DNA of 64,000 nucleotides from Mycobacterium heckeshornense (GCF_016592155.1 NZ_AP024237.1:2976001-3040000), one strand, 5' to 3'. Shown: positions 8,146 to 16,612, counted from the first letter of the stretch. Made by a program: numbers and translations. The notes: generated by a model not told the origin, from the letters alone.

Positions 8146-8440
8146 TCAATGCCAAGTCACCGCGGAAGCCGCAAAGGCCAAGCCCTCGGCCGAAGCCGTC
8201 CCCTCCGCAGCCGAGGCGTCCCAGTCGAGCGCCCGGTCCGGCATCGCGGCGCCCACCCCGATACGGGGCACCACCACGGTGGCCTTCAACGACGTCAGCC
8301 CAGCCCGCAGCCCCGCGATCTCGGGTCGCTTGTGATGCACGCCGCCACCGAACGCGTATCCGTCGGCGGTGACCAGGACGACCGGGTCCAGCTGGCCCCA
8401 GGCCGGTTTAGCGCCGCGGGTAGCCCGGCAACGGCATCCC
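8146..8440 (-). pseudogene. Acetoacetyl-CoA synthetase fragment (degenerate)
   Basis: About 85 residues on the minus strand, from QLDPVVLVTADGYAFGG through LKATVVVPRIGVGAAMPD to GTASAEGLAFA, resemble the internal segment of acetoacetate-CoA ligases before the SSGTTGLPKA motif. Neither the preceding nor the following parts of the ~650-residue enzyme are present. I recognise this by memory of the family, without alignment. It seems to be a deletion remnant. Confidence 0.5.
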
Positions 8441-8549
8441 ACCGCGGCACCAATTGCGCGGCAGCGGATCCCCGGCTTGCTCCTCGACATTCATCCGTTG
8501 CTCAACCTTTCGTCAGACCGGTGCAAGCCGGCTTCTTGCAACTCTACCT

Positions 8550-8565
8550 AATTCTCGCTAGAATT
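8550..8565. promoter_or_regulatory. Inverted repeat upstream of membrane protein gene
   Basis: AATTCT-CGCT-AGAATT is a perfect 6-bp inverted repeat in an unusually AT-rich patch, 48 bp before the start of the membrane protein gene at 8613. Its size and position fit a repressor operator or the promoter core. No regulator gene is adjacent. Confidence 0.4.
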
Positions 8566-8612
8566 TACTTAACCTGAGAGGACCAGCGAGGGCGAGCGAA
8601 CGAAGAGTTTTC

Positions 8613-9374
8613 ATGCATAAGACCTGGTCACAGCGTTTATGTGTCTGGAGCGGAGTTCTGTTCGCCGTCTTGTTTTTTGTCGGCTTCGGGCTGATCGCCC
8701 GGTACATACCGCCCCCGGCTCCGGCCCGAGCGGCAGCCGACGTCGCGGCGTTCTACCGTGACCACGCCAACGCGATCCGCGCCGGGATGGTCATCAGCAT
8801 GTACGCGCTGGTGTTCTTCGTTCCCTTCACCGCGGCGATATCGGTGCAGCTCAAGCGGATCGAAGGCGAGCACACCCCACTGACCTACGCCCAGCTGGGC
8901 ATCGGGTGCACCCTTCCTGTCGCGTTCTTTCCGGCGCTCTACTACTTTCAGGTGGCCGCATTCCGGCCAGAGCGAGCACCCGAGGCGATCCAAACGCTCA
9001 ACGACATGGGCTGGCTCCCCTTCACCGGGATCATCTACGCCATCTTCGTTCAAAACCTCGTCATCGGATTCGCGGTGCTCTCTGATCAGCGCGCCCACCC
9101 TGTATACCCGCGGTGGTACGGCTACTTCTGTCTATGGACGGCGCTTTTGTACTGCCCGGCAAGTCTGGATGTGTTCTTCAAGGACGGGCCGCTGGCCTGG
9201 AACGGTCTGTTTTCGTGGTGGCTTTCGCTGGTGGCTTTCTTCGCCTGGATCGTCGTCACGGTGGTGGTCACCCTGCAAGCCGTTCGCAGGTATGACCGCG
9301 ATGAGCAAACCGAACCGAGACCGAACGATATCGCGACGTCTATTCCTATTGGGGCGCCGCAGCACTCCCGGTAG
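8613..9374 (+). CDS. Conserved integral membrane protein
   Basis: The protein has 253 residues with about six or seven hydrophobic segments, starting at ~12-30 (VWSGVLFAVLFFVGFGLIA), 58-80, 97-120, 140-165, 178-195 and 208-235. The tail is hydrophilic. The N-terminus is not a cleavable signal peptide by eye. I do not recognise a catalytic motif; similar membrane proteins of unknown function occur in mycobacteria. It is the only intact non-mobile gene between the ISL3 and IS1182 remnants, so it may once have belonged to a cluster now lost. Start: ATG at 8613 after an AT-rich promoter-like region. Confidence 0.75.
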   Translation: MHKTWSQRLCVWSGVLFAVLFFVGFGLIARYIPPPAPARAAADVAAFYRDHANAIRAGMVISMYALVFFVPFTAAISVQLKRIEGEHTPLTYAQLGIGCTLPVAFFPALYYFQVAAFRPERAPEAIQTLNDMGWLPFTGIIYAIFVQNLVIGFAVLSDQRAHPVYPRWYGYFCLWTALLYCPASLDVFFKDGPLAWNGLFSWWLSLVAFFAWIVVTVVVTLQAVRRYDRDEQTEPRPNDIATSIPIGAPQHSR

Positions 9375-9578
9375 CCGCCGTGTCGTCCTCGGCTAACGCG
9401 CCCGCGCAGCGGGGCACCGGGGCGGAATCTTCAGCGTATATCCCACTAATGAGGCCAGCCTCGGACCGCCGAGGTGCGTGGCTGGGTTGGTCGGTTCGCT
9501 AGGGCGGTGCTGTTTTAGTCGCTGACTTTCGGCGTGCCTGAGCGGATTTCGCGTAGGTGGTCGACGAGGATCTGATGT

Positions 9579-10403
9579 GTGGCTTTGGGACGGGAGAATC
9601 GGCAGGGCCGGTTCGATGACGTGATGCTGCTGGTGGGTGATCAGCTGCCGGCGGGCAGTATTTACCGGCTGTTGGCCGAGCACGGCGGTGCACTGTTTGA
9701 CGATGACTATTTCGCTGATCTGTTCAAGCGCTCGGCGCTGGGTCGACCGACGGTGCCGGCGCGGGTGATGGCCACAGTGATGCTGCTGCAGGCCTATGAG
9801 GGATTGTCGGATCGGGAGGCGTGTGACCGGTTGGCCTTTGATCTGCGCTGGAAAGCGGCCGCCGGGTTGACGGTGGACGCCGAGGCTTTTCATCCCACGG
9901 TGCTGGTCGGCATGCGCAACCGGCTACGCGCATCGGATCGGCCACGGCGGTTGTTCGAGGACGTGAACACCACCGCGCGAGCGGCGGGGTTGTTGCGGGG
10001 ACGACGCCGGGTGCTGGATTCGACGCCGCTGTTGGATGCGGTGGCCACCCAGGACACGGTGATCCAGCTGCGGGCCGCGATCCGCAAACTGCTGACCGTG
10101 GCTGATCGGGCCGATCCGGAAGTGGCCGGTGCGGTGCGCACCGTGCTGACCCGCGACGATGACTACGCCAGCCTGGGCAAACCACCGTGTGACTGGGATG
10201 ACCCCAAAGCGCGTGAAGCCTTGGTCGATGCGCTGGTGCGCGACGCCAACGCCGCACTGGAGGCCCTCGACGGCCGCAAGCTCGATGGGGCACTCAGTGA
10301 GGCGGTCGAGTTGTTGGCGCTGGTGGCCGGCCAAGACGTCGAAGCCGGCGACGACGGAATCTTCCGCATTGCCCGGCGAGTGGCCAAAGACCGGATGATC
10401 GGC
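9579..10403 (+). pseudogene. IS1182-family transposase, 3' part lost
   Basis: From the GTG at 9579 the frame encodes the N-terminal half of an IS1182/IS5-type transposase: DDDYFADLFKRSALGRPTVP, ARVMATVMLLQAYEGLSDRE, FHPTVLVGMRNRLRAS and VLDSTPLLDAVATQDTV. After ARRVAKDRMIG it runs into the ISb terminal repeat at 10404 and stops at 10445. The second half is not found on the other side of ISb, where a dehydrogenase gene begins instead, so DNA has been deleted or exchanged here. Confidence 0.85.
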
Positions 10404-10434
10404 GGGGGGACTTGTACAAAGAACGGTGTAACTG
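10404..10434 (+). repeat. ISb terminal inverted repeat, left
   Basis: The sequence GGGG-ACTTGTACAAAGAACGG, continuing TGTAACTG, marks the switch from IS1182 coding sequence to ISb. It pairs with 13331-13361. Confidence 0.7.
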
Positions 10435-10454
10435 CTGAGAAGTAGGAGGCACCT

Positions 10455-11303
10455 GTGACTGATGTGGTTAGTAATCAAGATAGTCCTGTGGACCTGGATG
10501 CGGCGCCGCCGGCGCAGCCGCTGTTGAGTGAGGCCAGCAACGATGAGTTGGTGCGGCTGTTGGCCGAGCGGGCCCGCGCGCAGGGCCTGAAGCTGGCCGG
10601 TGAAGGTGGCCTGCTGTCCCATTTGACCAAGCGCGTGGTCGAGTCGGCGCTGGAGGGCGAGCTCGACGATCACCTGGGCTACGGCAAGCACGATCCGGTC
10701 GGGCGCGGCAGCGGCAATTCCCGCAATGGCAGCCGGGCCAAAACGGTGGTGACCGAGGCGGGTCCGGTGGATATCGAAGTGCCGCGGGATCGGGCCGGCT
10801 CGTTTGAGCCGCAGATCGTCAAGAAGCGCCAGCGGCGGCTGAGCGGCGTGGAGGATCTGGTGATTTCATTGAGCGCCAAGGGTTTAACGCACGGTGAGAT
10901 CAGCGCGCACCTGGCCGAGGTGTATGGGGCGGCTGTGTCCAAACAGACCATCTCCACGATCACCGACCGGGTGCTCGAAGGCATGGCCGAGTGGCAAAGC
11001 CGCCCCTTGGATCCGGTGTATCCGGTGATCTTCATCGATGCGGTCAACGTCAAGATTCGTGATGGCAATGTCGCCGACCGGCCAATCTATCTGGCGCTGG
11101 CCGTCACCGTCGAGGGCACCCGCGACATCCTCGGATTATGGGCCGGTGAGCACGGCGACGGGGAGGGGGCGAAGTTTTGGGTGCGGGTGCTCTCGGAGAT
11201 CAAAAACCGTGGCACACAGGATGTCTGCATGGTGGTGTGCGATGGGCTCAAGGGCCTGCCGGACGCGATCGAAACCGTCTGGCCGCAGGCGATCACCCAG
11301 ACG
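10455..11303 (+). pseudogene. IS256 transposase (ISb), N-terminal part
   Basis: From the GTG at 10455, preceded by AGGAGG-like bases (GTAGGAGGCACCT), the frame reads GRGSGNSRNGSRAKTV, PVDIEVPRDRAGSFEPQIV, AHLAEVYGAAVSKQTIS, PVYPVIFIDAVNVKIRDG and VCDGLKGLPDAIETVWP, ending at TQT. It then enters IS110 copy 2 and stops at 11519. The C-terminal part resumes at 12857. Joined without IS110, the gene is 1314 bp in frame (437 residues), full length for the family. Confidence 0.9.
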
Positions 11304-11549
11304 TCATCTATTAACAATGGATCGGCCGGGATGGTCTCGGCGTTCACCTGCACCACCACGGGCAGGGCCCACGCAAACGCGTCACCTTCGAGGTCCACAT
11401 GCAGACCTGTCCGCCCGTGGTGGCTGCGGGGCGTGGACCGGCCAGCGAGAGCAGCGCCACCGCTGTGGGCGGTGAGTGCCGAGATGAGGTTCCGGGCAGG
11501 CCTCGCGATCGCAGGGTGAACCTTTCACATTGAAAGGGATCCAAGTGCA
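11304..11549 (+). ncRNA. Candidate bridge RNA region of IS110 copy 2
   Basis: This non-coding end of 246 bp precedes the transposase. A stem GGTCCAC (11392-11398) / GTGGACC (11433-11439) encloses a 34-nt loop containing ATGCAGACCTGT (11399-11410). The insertion target in ISa reads ATCCAAACCTGT (10 of 12 identical) and in ISb ACCCAGACGTGC (8 of 12). A second short stretch, TGCACCAC (11349-11356), is complementary to GTGGTGCA just right of the ISa target. This fits the target-guide design known for IS110 bridge RNAs, but transcription, ends and the donor guide are not shown. A small hairpin, CCTTTC/GAAAGG, precedes the start codon. Confidence 0.45.
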
Positions 11550-12770
11550 ATGAATCAGAGTACTCTGCAACGGCCGAACAGCTTCTGGTGTGGGATCGAC
11601 TGGGGTGGGCGCTTCCATCACCTGTGTGTGCTGGATGGCACCGGCCAGCAGCTGCTCAGTCGCAAGGTCGCTCACACCGTCGATGGTCTGGCCGTCCTGG
11701 TCGGGTTGATTGCTTCGTTCACCGGTGCGGTCCGGATCGCGATCGAGCGGGCCGAAGGGCTACTGGTCGAATATCTCCAGCACCACTGCGATGCCGAAAT
11801 TTATTGCGTGTCACCGAAAATCTCGGCGCGAGCACGCGAACGCTATCGGATGGCGGCCGCCAAGTCCGACGAATTCGATGCCTATGTGTTGGCCGATACG
11901 TTGCGTCACCAGTATGCCCAGTGGCGGCCGTTGGCCGTTCCGTCGCCGCTTCTAGCGGAGCTGACCGCAGTGAGCCGCGATCGTCAACGCATCCTGGATA
12001 TGCAGGTGGACACCGAGAATCGACTGCGGTCAATCTTGGATGCCTATCATCCGTGCCCGTTGCACCTGTTTTCTGCACTGGACCGGGACATCACCCTGTC
12101 CTTCATCCGCAGCTATCCCACTCCCGTGCAGGCGGGCCGGATCACCGCTGCGCGGATGGGCGCGTTCACGTCCCGGCACGGCTACAGTGGCCGGCACAAA
12201 CCCGAGACACTTGTCGCCCGGATGCAGCCGCATCTGCTATCGGCGAGCGACGGCACCGTTGCTGGCAAAGCGTTGGCGGCCAAAGCATTCACCGAACAAC
12301 TGGCTCTACTCAACACCCATTTGCGAGCCCATGACAAACGACTGGGCGAACTGCTTGAGGCGCACCCGGACACCCCGATCTTCACCAGTTTCCCCGGCAT
12401 CGGACCGGTCACCGCCGCCGTGTTGATCTCCGAAATGGGTGAGGAGCGCAGTCGTTTTCCTTCGGCGCCGTCATTGTTGGCAGAGACCGGCTTGGCTCCG
12501 GTCACCAAGGTGTCCGGGCGCACACGTCAGGTTCGCTTCCGCTACGCCGCCAACCGGCGGATGCGGCACGCCATCGACTGGTGGATGTTCGTCGCCGTCC
12601 GTGAAGACCTCTGGTCGGCCGACATCTACCAACACGCCCGCGCCGCCGGCCAACCACACCATCGTGCCCTGCGTGGCCTGGGCGCCCGCTGGTGTCGCAT
12701 CTTGTGGCGCTGCTGGCACGACCACAACCCCTACGACCCGGCCATCCACCACCGCGCCACCGCCGCCTAA
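11550..12770 (+). CDS. IS110-family transposase (DEDD recombinase)
   Basis: The 406-residue protein is identical to that encoded at 1149-2369. D17, E66, D107 and D110 form the DEDD set and S322 is the expected serine nucleophile in the Transposase_20 domain. The ATG at 11550 follows a leader of about 245 bp. Complete identity between two copies in the same window suggests that both are recent and potentially active. Confidence 0.95.
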   Translation: MNQSTLQRPNSFWCGIDWGGRFHHLCVLDGTGQQLLSRKVAHTVDGLAVLVGLIASFTGAVRIAIERAEGLLVEYLQHHCDAEIYCVSPKISARARERYRMAAAKSDEFDAYVLADTLRHQYAQWRPLAVPSPLLAELTAVSRDRQRILDMQVDTENRLRSILDAYHPCPLHLFSALDRDITLSFIRSYPTPVQAGRITAARMGAFTSRHGYSGRHKPETLVARMQPHLLSASDGTVAGKALAAKAFTEQLALLNTHLRAHDKRLGELLEAHPDTPIFTSFPGIGPVTAAVLISEMGEERSRFPSAPSLLAETGLAPVTKVSGRTRQVRFRYAANRRMRHAIDWWMFVAVREDLWSADIYQHARAAGQPHHRALRGLGARWCRILWRCWHDHNPYDPAIHHRATAA

Positions 12771-12856
12771 CAACCCCACCCCGCCCCCGCGCTGAGCAAA
12801 GTCAGCCCGCCGCGGCGATCAATCATGCCCACGACCCGAGGTTGACAGCGGGAGTC

Positions 12857-13321
12857 TGCGTCGTGCACCTTCTGAGGAACTCGTTTCGCTACGCCTCCAA
12901 GAGGGATTGGCCGGCGCTGGCCCGTGATCTCAAGCCGATCTACACCGCGCCCAGCGAGTCGGCCGCGCTGGAGGCGTTCGTCGCGTTGAGCGACACCTGG
13001 GGCCAGCGGTATCCGGCGATCGTCAAGCTCTGGGAGTCCGCGTGGGCCGAGTTTGTGCCATTTCTGCAGTTCGACACCAGCATCCGATCGGTGGTGTGCA
13101 CGACGAATGCGGTGGAAAGCATCAACGCGCGCATCCGGCGAGCGGTCAATGCCCGTGGGCACTTTCCCACCGACGCGGCCGCGCTGAAATGCGTCTACAT
13201 GGCGATCATGAGCATCGATCCCACCGGCCGCGGCCGCAAACGCTGGAGCAACCGCTGGAAGGAGGCCTTAAACGCTTTCGACATCACATTTGACGGACGC
13301 CTGTCCGCTGCACGAAAGTAG
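12857..13321 (+). pseudogene. IS256 transposase (ISb), C-terminal part
   Basis: The frame resumes at CVVHLLRNSFRYASKRDW, followed by LKPIYTAPSESAALEAF, SVVCTTNAVESINARIRRA (conserved TTNxxES motif), GHFPTDAAALKCVY and the end FDGRLSAARK with a stop at 13321. It completes the transposase begun at 10455. Upstream in-frame codons (from 12692) are IS110 sequence and not part of this protein. Confidence 0.9.
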
Positions 13322-13330
13322 AACCGACAC

Positions 13331-13361
13331 AACCATTTACACCGTTATCCGTACAGACCCC
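13331..13361 (-). repeat. ISb terminal inverted repeat, right
   Basis: AACCATTTACACCGTTATCC followed by GTACAGACCCC is the imperfect complement of 10404-10434. It is the last ISb sequence before the interrupted acyl-CoA dehydrogenase gene. Confidence 0.7.
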
Positions 13362-14360
13362 TTCGATGGCCTGGTCGATACAGCGGATGGCGGCATCGGC
13401 GGCAAGGAATTTGGCCATGTTGCTGGCCTCAACGGCGTCGGCTCCGGCGTCATAGCCGGCTGCGGCGTGCCGGGTCATCAGCCGCGCGGCTTCCAGCGCG
13501 ATCTTCGCCTCCGCCAATGGATGCGCGATGCCCTGGTGCGCGCCGATCGGGACGTTCCACACTCGCCGCTGCCGCGCATACGCCACCGCCTTGTCCAAGG
13601 CGTATCGGCTGACGCCGTTGCAGATCGCCGCGATGATCACCCGCTCGGGATTCATGCCGTCGAACGCGACCCGCAGGCCATCGCCCTCGCCGCCGACAAG
13701 CCGATCCGCCGCGACCGCCACATTGTCGAAGAACACCGTGAACGATTTGTCGGTGATCTCCAATGTCATCGGAATGCGGTGCATCTCGATGCCCGGGGTA
13801 TCACGGTCGACCAGGAACAGCGACAGTTGCCCGCGGCCGGCGGCATCGGTGCCGGTACGGGTGACGACGAGCAGGGCGTCGGCTTGGTCGGCCGCGGTGA
13901 TGAATGTCTTCTGCCCGCTGATGTAGTACTTGTCGCCGTCTCGGCGAGCCGTGGTGGCAAGGTGATGGGTATTCGAGCCGGCGCCGGGCTCGGTGATCGC
14001 GAAGGCGATCTTAAGCGTGCCCGCCGCCATCGGCACCAGCCATTGGCGTTTCTGCTCGTCGCTGGCGTGGCGCGCGAGCAGGCTACCGACAATTCCGGGC
14101 GAGATCATCAACATGATCTGCGGGCAGCCGGCCGCGGCCGCTTCCTCGGCGACGACGTTCATCGCCGACAGTCCCATTCCGCCGCCGCCGTATTCCTCGG
14201 GCAGGTTCACGCCGACGAATCCGCCCGCCGCCAGCGCGTCCCACAGCTCGGTAGCAGGCTGCAGCGTCTCGCTACAGCGGGTGAAGTACTCGTTGCCGAA
14301 CTCGGCGACGATCCCGTGCACCGACGCACGCAACTCCTTTTCTTCGGCCGCGCTCAGCAT
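13362..14360 (-). pseudogene. Acyl-CoA dehydrogenase, C-terminus removed by ISb
   Basis: About 333 native residues remain from the ATG at 14360. The N-terminal helical domain has LPEEYGGGGMGLSAMNVVAE, the FAD/substrate region has AFAITEPGAGSNTHHLATTA and YYISGQKTFITAA, and the C-terminal helical domain reaches AIRCIDQAIEG. There the frame enters the ISb end and stops at 13284 after about 25 foreign residues. The family usually has ~380 residues, and the missing part includes the conserved glycine-rich FAD-contact segment after the break. It is probably inactive. The start overlaps the upstream oxygenase stop (TGATG), so the two genes were co-translated. Confidence 0.85.
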
Positions 14361-15853
14361 CAGCGGAAGTCCATCCAGTGCCCGTGCGGGGTGAAACCCA
14401 GCAGGAACGGGATCTCGATGCGGCAGACCGGGCCGGCGGTGATGTCGTCGGTATCGAAAATGACGTATTCACCGAGGTTTTCGGTCCACCGCGACACCGG
14501 AACCATGAGATAACCGTCGCCCTCCGGCGCATCCGGGGTGCGCGGCACGAACGTCGGCTCCATCACCAGCGCCGGGCGCTCGTGGCGCAACCGGTACTGC
14601 TGCTCGCGGCCGGTGTCGATGTCGCGCACGACCAGGCTGTGCATGCGCATCCCGTTGCCTTTGGCGTCCCCGCCGATCAGGTATCCCCAGCGGTGGCCGC
14701 GGCCGTAGCAGCGTTCGTCGACCTTCGGGAGCTCGCATGGGCGGTCATCGAGCAACTCGGATTTGACGCTGCCCGCGGCGAGGTCCACGGTCCACCGCCC
14801 GAGCGTGCTGCGGGCCAGGTTGAAGAACAATGCGACGTCCTCGCCCGCGAAACCGTCGATGTCCAACGGGAACGGGGGCCGCTCGAAGATCGGGGCATCC
14901 AACGTCAGGGTGTCGCCGGCGACGTTGGCCGCCAGCGTGTGCATCGCGTACTGCGGCTCGATCTCGGCGGTGATCCAGCGGATTTCGCCGTGTTCGATGT
15001 CGTCGCGGGGAACCAGCGCCAGGATCGTCGGTAGCTGCGGGTCCCAGCCATGCACCGGCAGGCCGCGCTGGATCCGGTCGGGGTCGAACACGAAACCCTG
15101 GAACGGCAACACCATCCACTGCGGTGTCAGCCACATGTCATGAACCTCGGAGCAATATGGCGCGTCCCACAGCTCGCGGGATACCACCGCGCCGTCCGGT
15201 CGCACCACATGGACGGTGACATAGGGCTTGCGGTTGCTGTAGGCCCAGCCGTAAAGCGTGCCGCTGGCGTGGTCCCACTTCGGGTGCGCCGTGAACGCCG
15301 CATCGCCATAGCCGGCCGGCTCGAAGATCCCGCGGGATAGCTGCGGTGACCACGGCACCACCCCGCGGGTTTCCAGGGTGATCGGATCCAACGCTATTGG
15401 CGGGCTGCCCTGTTCGCCCGACGCCAGGATCTCCCCGGCGAACGGGAAGCAGTTGATGTTGTTGGTGCCCTGCGGGATTCCGCGGGTGAACTCGTCACGT
15501 ACCGCCGGACCGAAGCCGATGTTGCGCCAGTCGCGCCAATCCCCGTCGGCCCAGCAGAACATGCCGCGGCCAAAGCGGTCTTCCAGCACGTATTTGGGTG
15601 TGCGGATCCAGCGGTTGCGGAAATCGGCGCGCCCATTATCGAACGTCAGGCCTTGCACCATGCCGTCCATCGCCAGCAGCCCGTTGCCGCGCTGCTTCGT
15701 CGGCCGTTTGAACGTCGGGCCCACCCGGTAAAACCCGCCGGACAGCTCCTTGGGGATCTCGCCGAAGGTGGTGACGCAGTCCTCGACGGTCGCCTCGAAC
15801 CGCATCGGCCGAAACGCGCCGGTGAGCACCGTCGTGTTCGGGACAGTGACCAT
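14360..15853 (-). CDS. Carotenoid oxygenase family (non-heme iron dioxygenase)
   Basis: The protein has 497 residues, normal for the RPE65/carotenoid cleavage/lignostilbene dioxygenase family, a seven-bladed beta-propeller with Fe(II) held by four histidines. Candidate ligands are H190 (FTAHPKWDH), H238 (CSEVHDMW), H305 (YAMHTLAAN) and H490 or H492 (PHGHWMDF). The N-terminus has the family signature SGGFYRVGPTF. Expected activity is oxidative cleavage of a conjugated double bond in a carotenoid, apocarotenoid or stilbene; the substrate is unknown. It is followed by a coupled acyl-CoA dehydrogenase and faces a FadR-type regulator across 21 bp, suggesting a small catabolic unit now damaged by ISb. 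Confidence 0.85.
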   Translation of the reverse strand: MVTVPNTTVLTGAFRPMRFEATVEDCVTTFGEIPKELSGGFYRVGPTFKRPTKQRGNGLLAMDGMVQGLTFDNGRADFRNRWIRTPKYVLEDRFGRGMFCWADGDWRDWRNIGFGPAVRDEFTRGIPQGTNNINCFPFAGEILASGEQGSPPIALDPITLETRGVVPWSPQLSRGIFEPAGYGDAAFTAHPKWDHASGTLYGWAYSNRKPYVTVHVVRPDGAVVSRELWDAPYCSEVHDMWLTPQWMVLPFQGFVFDPDRIQRGLPVHGWDPQLPTILALVPRDDIEHGEIRWITAEIEPQYAMHTLAANVAGDTLTLDAPIFERPPFPLDIDGFAGEDVALFFNLARSTLGRWTVDLAAGSVKSELLDDRPCELPKVDERCYGRGHRWGYLIGGDAKGNGMRMHSLVVRDIDTGREQQYRLRHERPALVMEPTFVPRTPDAPEGDGYLMVPVSRWTENLGEYVIFDTDDITAGPVCRIEIPFLLGFTPHGHWMDFR

Positions 15854-15856
15854 CGA

Positions 15857-15870
15857 CTTAGTATACTAAG
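15857..15870. promoter_or_regulatory. Palindromic operator between oxygenase and gntR
   Basis: CTTAGTATACTAAG is a perfect 14-bp palindrome placed in the 21-bp gap between the two divergent start codons. Its core TAGTATACTA fits the TNGT-N-ACNA half-site pattern of FadR-type GntR operators. A regulator bound here would block both genes. Confidence 0.7.
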
Positions 15871-15874
15871 TGGC

Positions 15875-16612
15875 GTGACAACGGCCAAGCCCGCTCGCGC
15901 GCCCGAGGTGGTAGCTGCCACCTTGCGCAGACGCATCCTGTCCGGCGAACTCGCACCGGGAGATTCGCTGCCCCCCGAGGCCGAGCTCGTCAGCCAGCTC
16001 GGGGTCAGCCGGGAGACCGTCCGCTTGGCGTTGCGGCTGCTCGCCGCCGAAGGACTCACCCGCACCAGCCAGGGGCGTGCCGGTGTGCGCATCCGCCATC
16101 CGGAACCCGAGCGGGTCGCCCGCTCGCTGGTGCAACTTCTCACCCTCACCGGCGCGACGTGGGGCGACCTGCTGGCGTTCCGGAAAATGCTGGAGCCCGC
16201 GGCGGCCGCCCACGTCGCCGAGCACGCCTCCCCCGCCGAACGGGCCGCCATCGCCGAGGTCGCCGAGCGTGGGATTGCCCCCGACGGCGCGGGCTATCAC
16301 GAATTCCACGAACTGGTCGTGCGGGCCAGCGGAAACCCTATCCTCACAACGGTCCTGGCTGCCGTCGAACAAGCGGTCCGCTGGGCCGCGGCCGAACAAG
16401 ACATCACCCAGTATGACCGCGAGGAAGCGGCCAGATCGCATCGCGCCATCGCCAGCGCGATCACCGCCGGCGACGCGCGTAAAGCCGAACACCGGATGCG
16501 CCAACACCTCGAGGCCGCTCTGCAACATGTGGAGGCGTCGGGACTGCTTGGGGCACCGATGATTCCGCCGTCGCGCTGGCGCGGCGATAATACCGACCTG
16601 CCCTGGCGGTAA
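15875..16612 (+). CDS. GntR-family regulator, FadR subfamily
   Basis: The protein has 245 residues from the GTG at 15875, chosen because it directly follows the palindrome and starts the conserved part. The winged HTH covers residues ~10-75 (LRRRILSGELAPGDSLPPEA, QLGVSRETVRLALRLLAAEG). The C-terminal FCD domain covers ~90-230, with putative metal-binding residues in YHEFHELVVRASGN and SHRAIASAITAGD. FCD regulators bind acyl-CoA or carboxylate ligands. It probably represses itself and the divergent carotenoid-oxygenase/acyl-CoA dehydrogenase pair. Confidence 0.85.
   Translation: MTTAKPARAPEVVAATLRRRILSGELAPGDSLPPEAELVSQLGVSRETVRLALRLLAAEGLTRTSQGRAGVRIRHPEPERVARSLVQLLTLTGATWGDLLAFRKMLEPAAAAHVAEHASPAERAAIAEVAERGIAPDGAGYHEFHELVVRASGNPILTTVLAAVEQAVRWAAAEQDITQYDREEAARSHRAIASAITAGDARKAEHRMRQHLEAALQHVEASGLLGAPMIPPSRWRGDNTDLPWR

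Larger units (their letters stand above)
11304..12856 (+). mobile_element. IS110-family insertion sequence, copy 2
   Basis: This 1553-bp element is in opposite orientation to, and nearly identical with, copy 1 (1063-2615). It interrupts ISb between the codons for ITQT (ending ACG) and CVVH (starting TGC), the same point as copy 1 in ISa. Its boundaries were found by comparing both copies: shared sequence starts TCATCTATTAAC and ends TTGACAGCGGGAGTC, followed by TG that can be assigned to either side. Confidence 0.9.
10404..13361 (+). mobile_element. IS256-family element ISb carrying IS110 copy 2
   Basis: The ends form an imperfect inverted repeat: 10404-10434 (core GTACAAAGAACGGTGTAACTG) and the complement of 13331-13361 (GTACGGATAACGGTGTAAATG). 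Inside, one transposase gene is split by IS110 copy 2 (11304-12856). Without IS110 the element would be about 1.4 kb. The flanks (IS1182 transposase on the left, acyl-CoA dehydrogenase on the right) do not show a matching 8-9-bp target duplication, so one side has been rearranged after insertion. Confidence 0.85.

Noticed and set aside
10455..11519. A continuous 354-residue IS256-like protein
   Set aside because: The last ~72 residues are read from the IS110 left end and also occur at 2400-2663. It is a chimeric read-through, not a native protein end.
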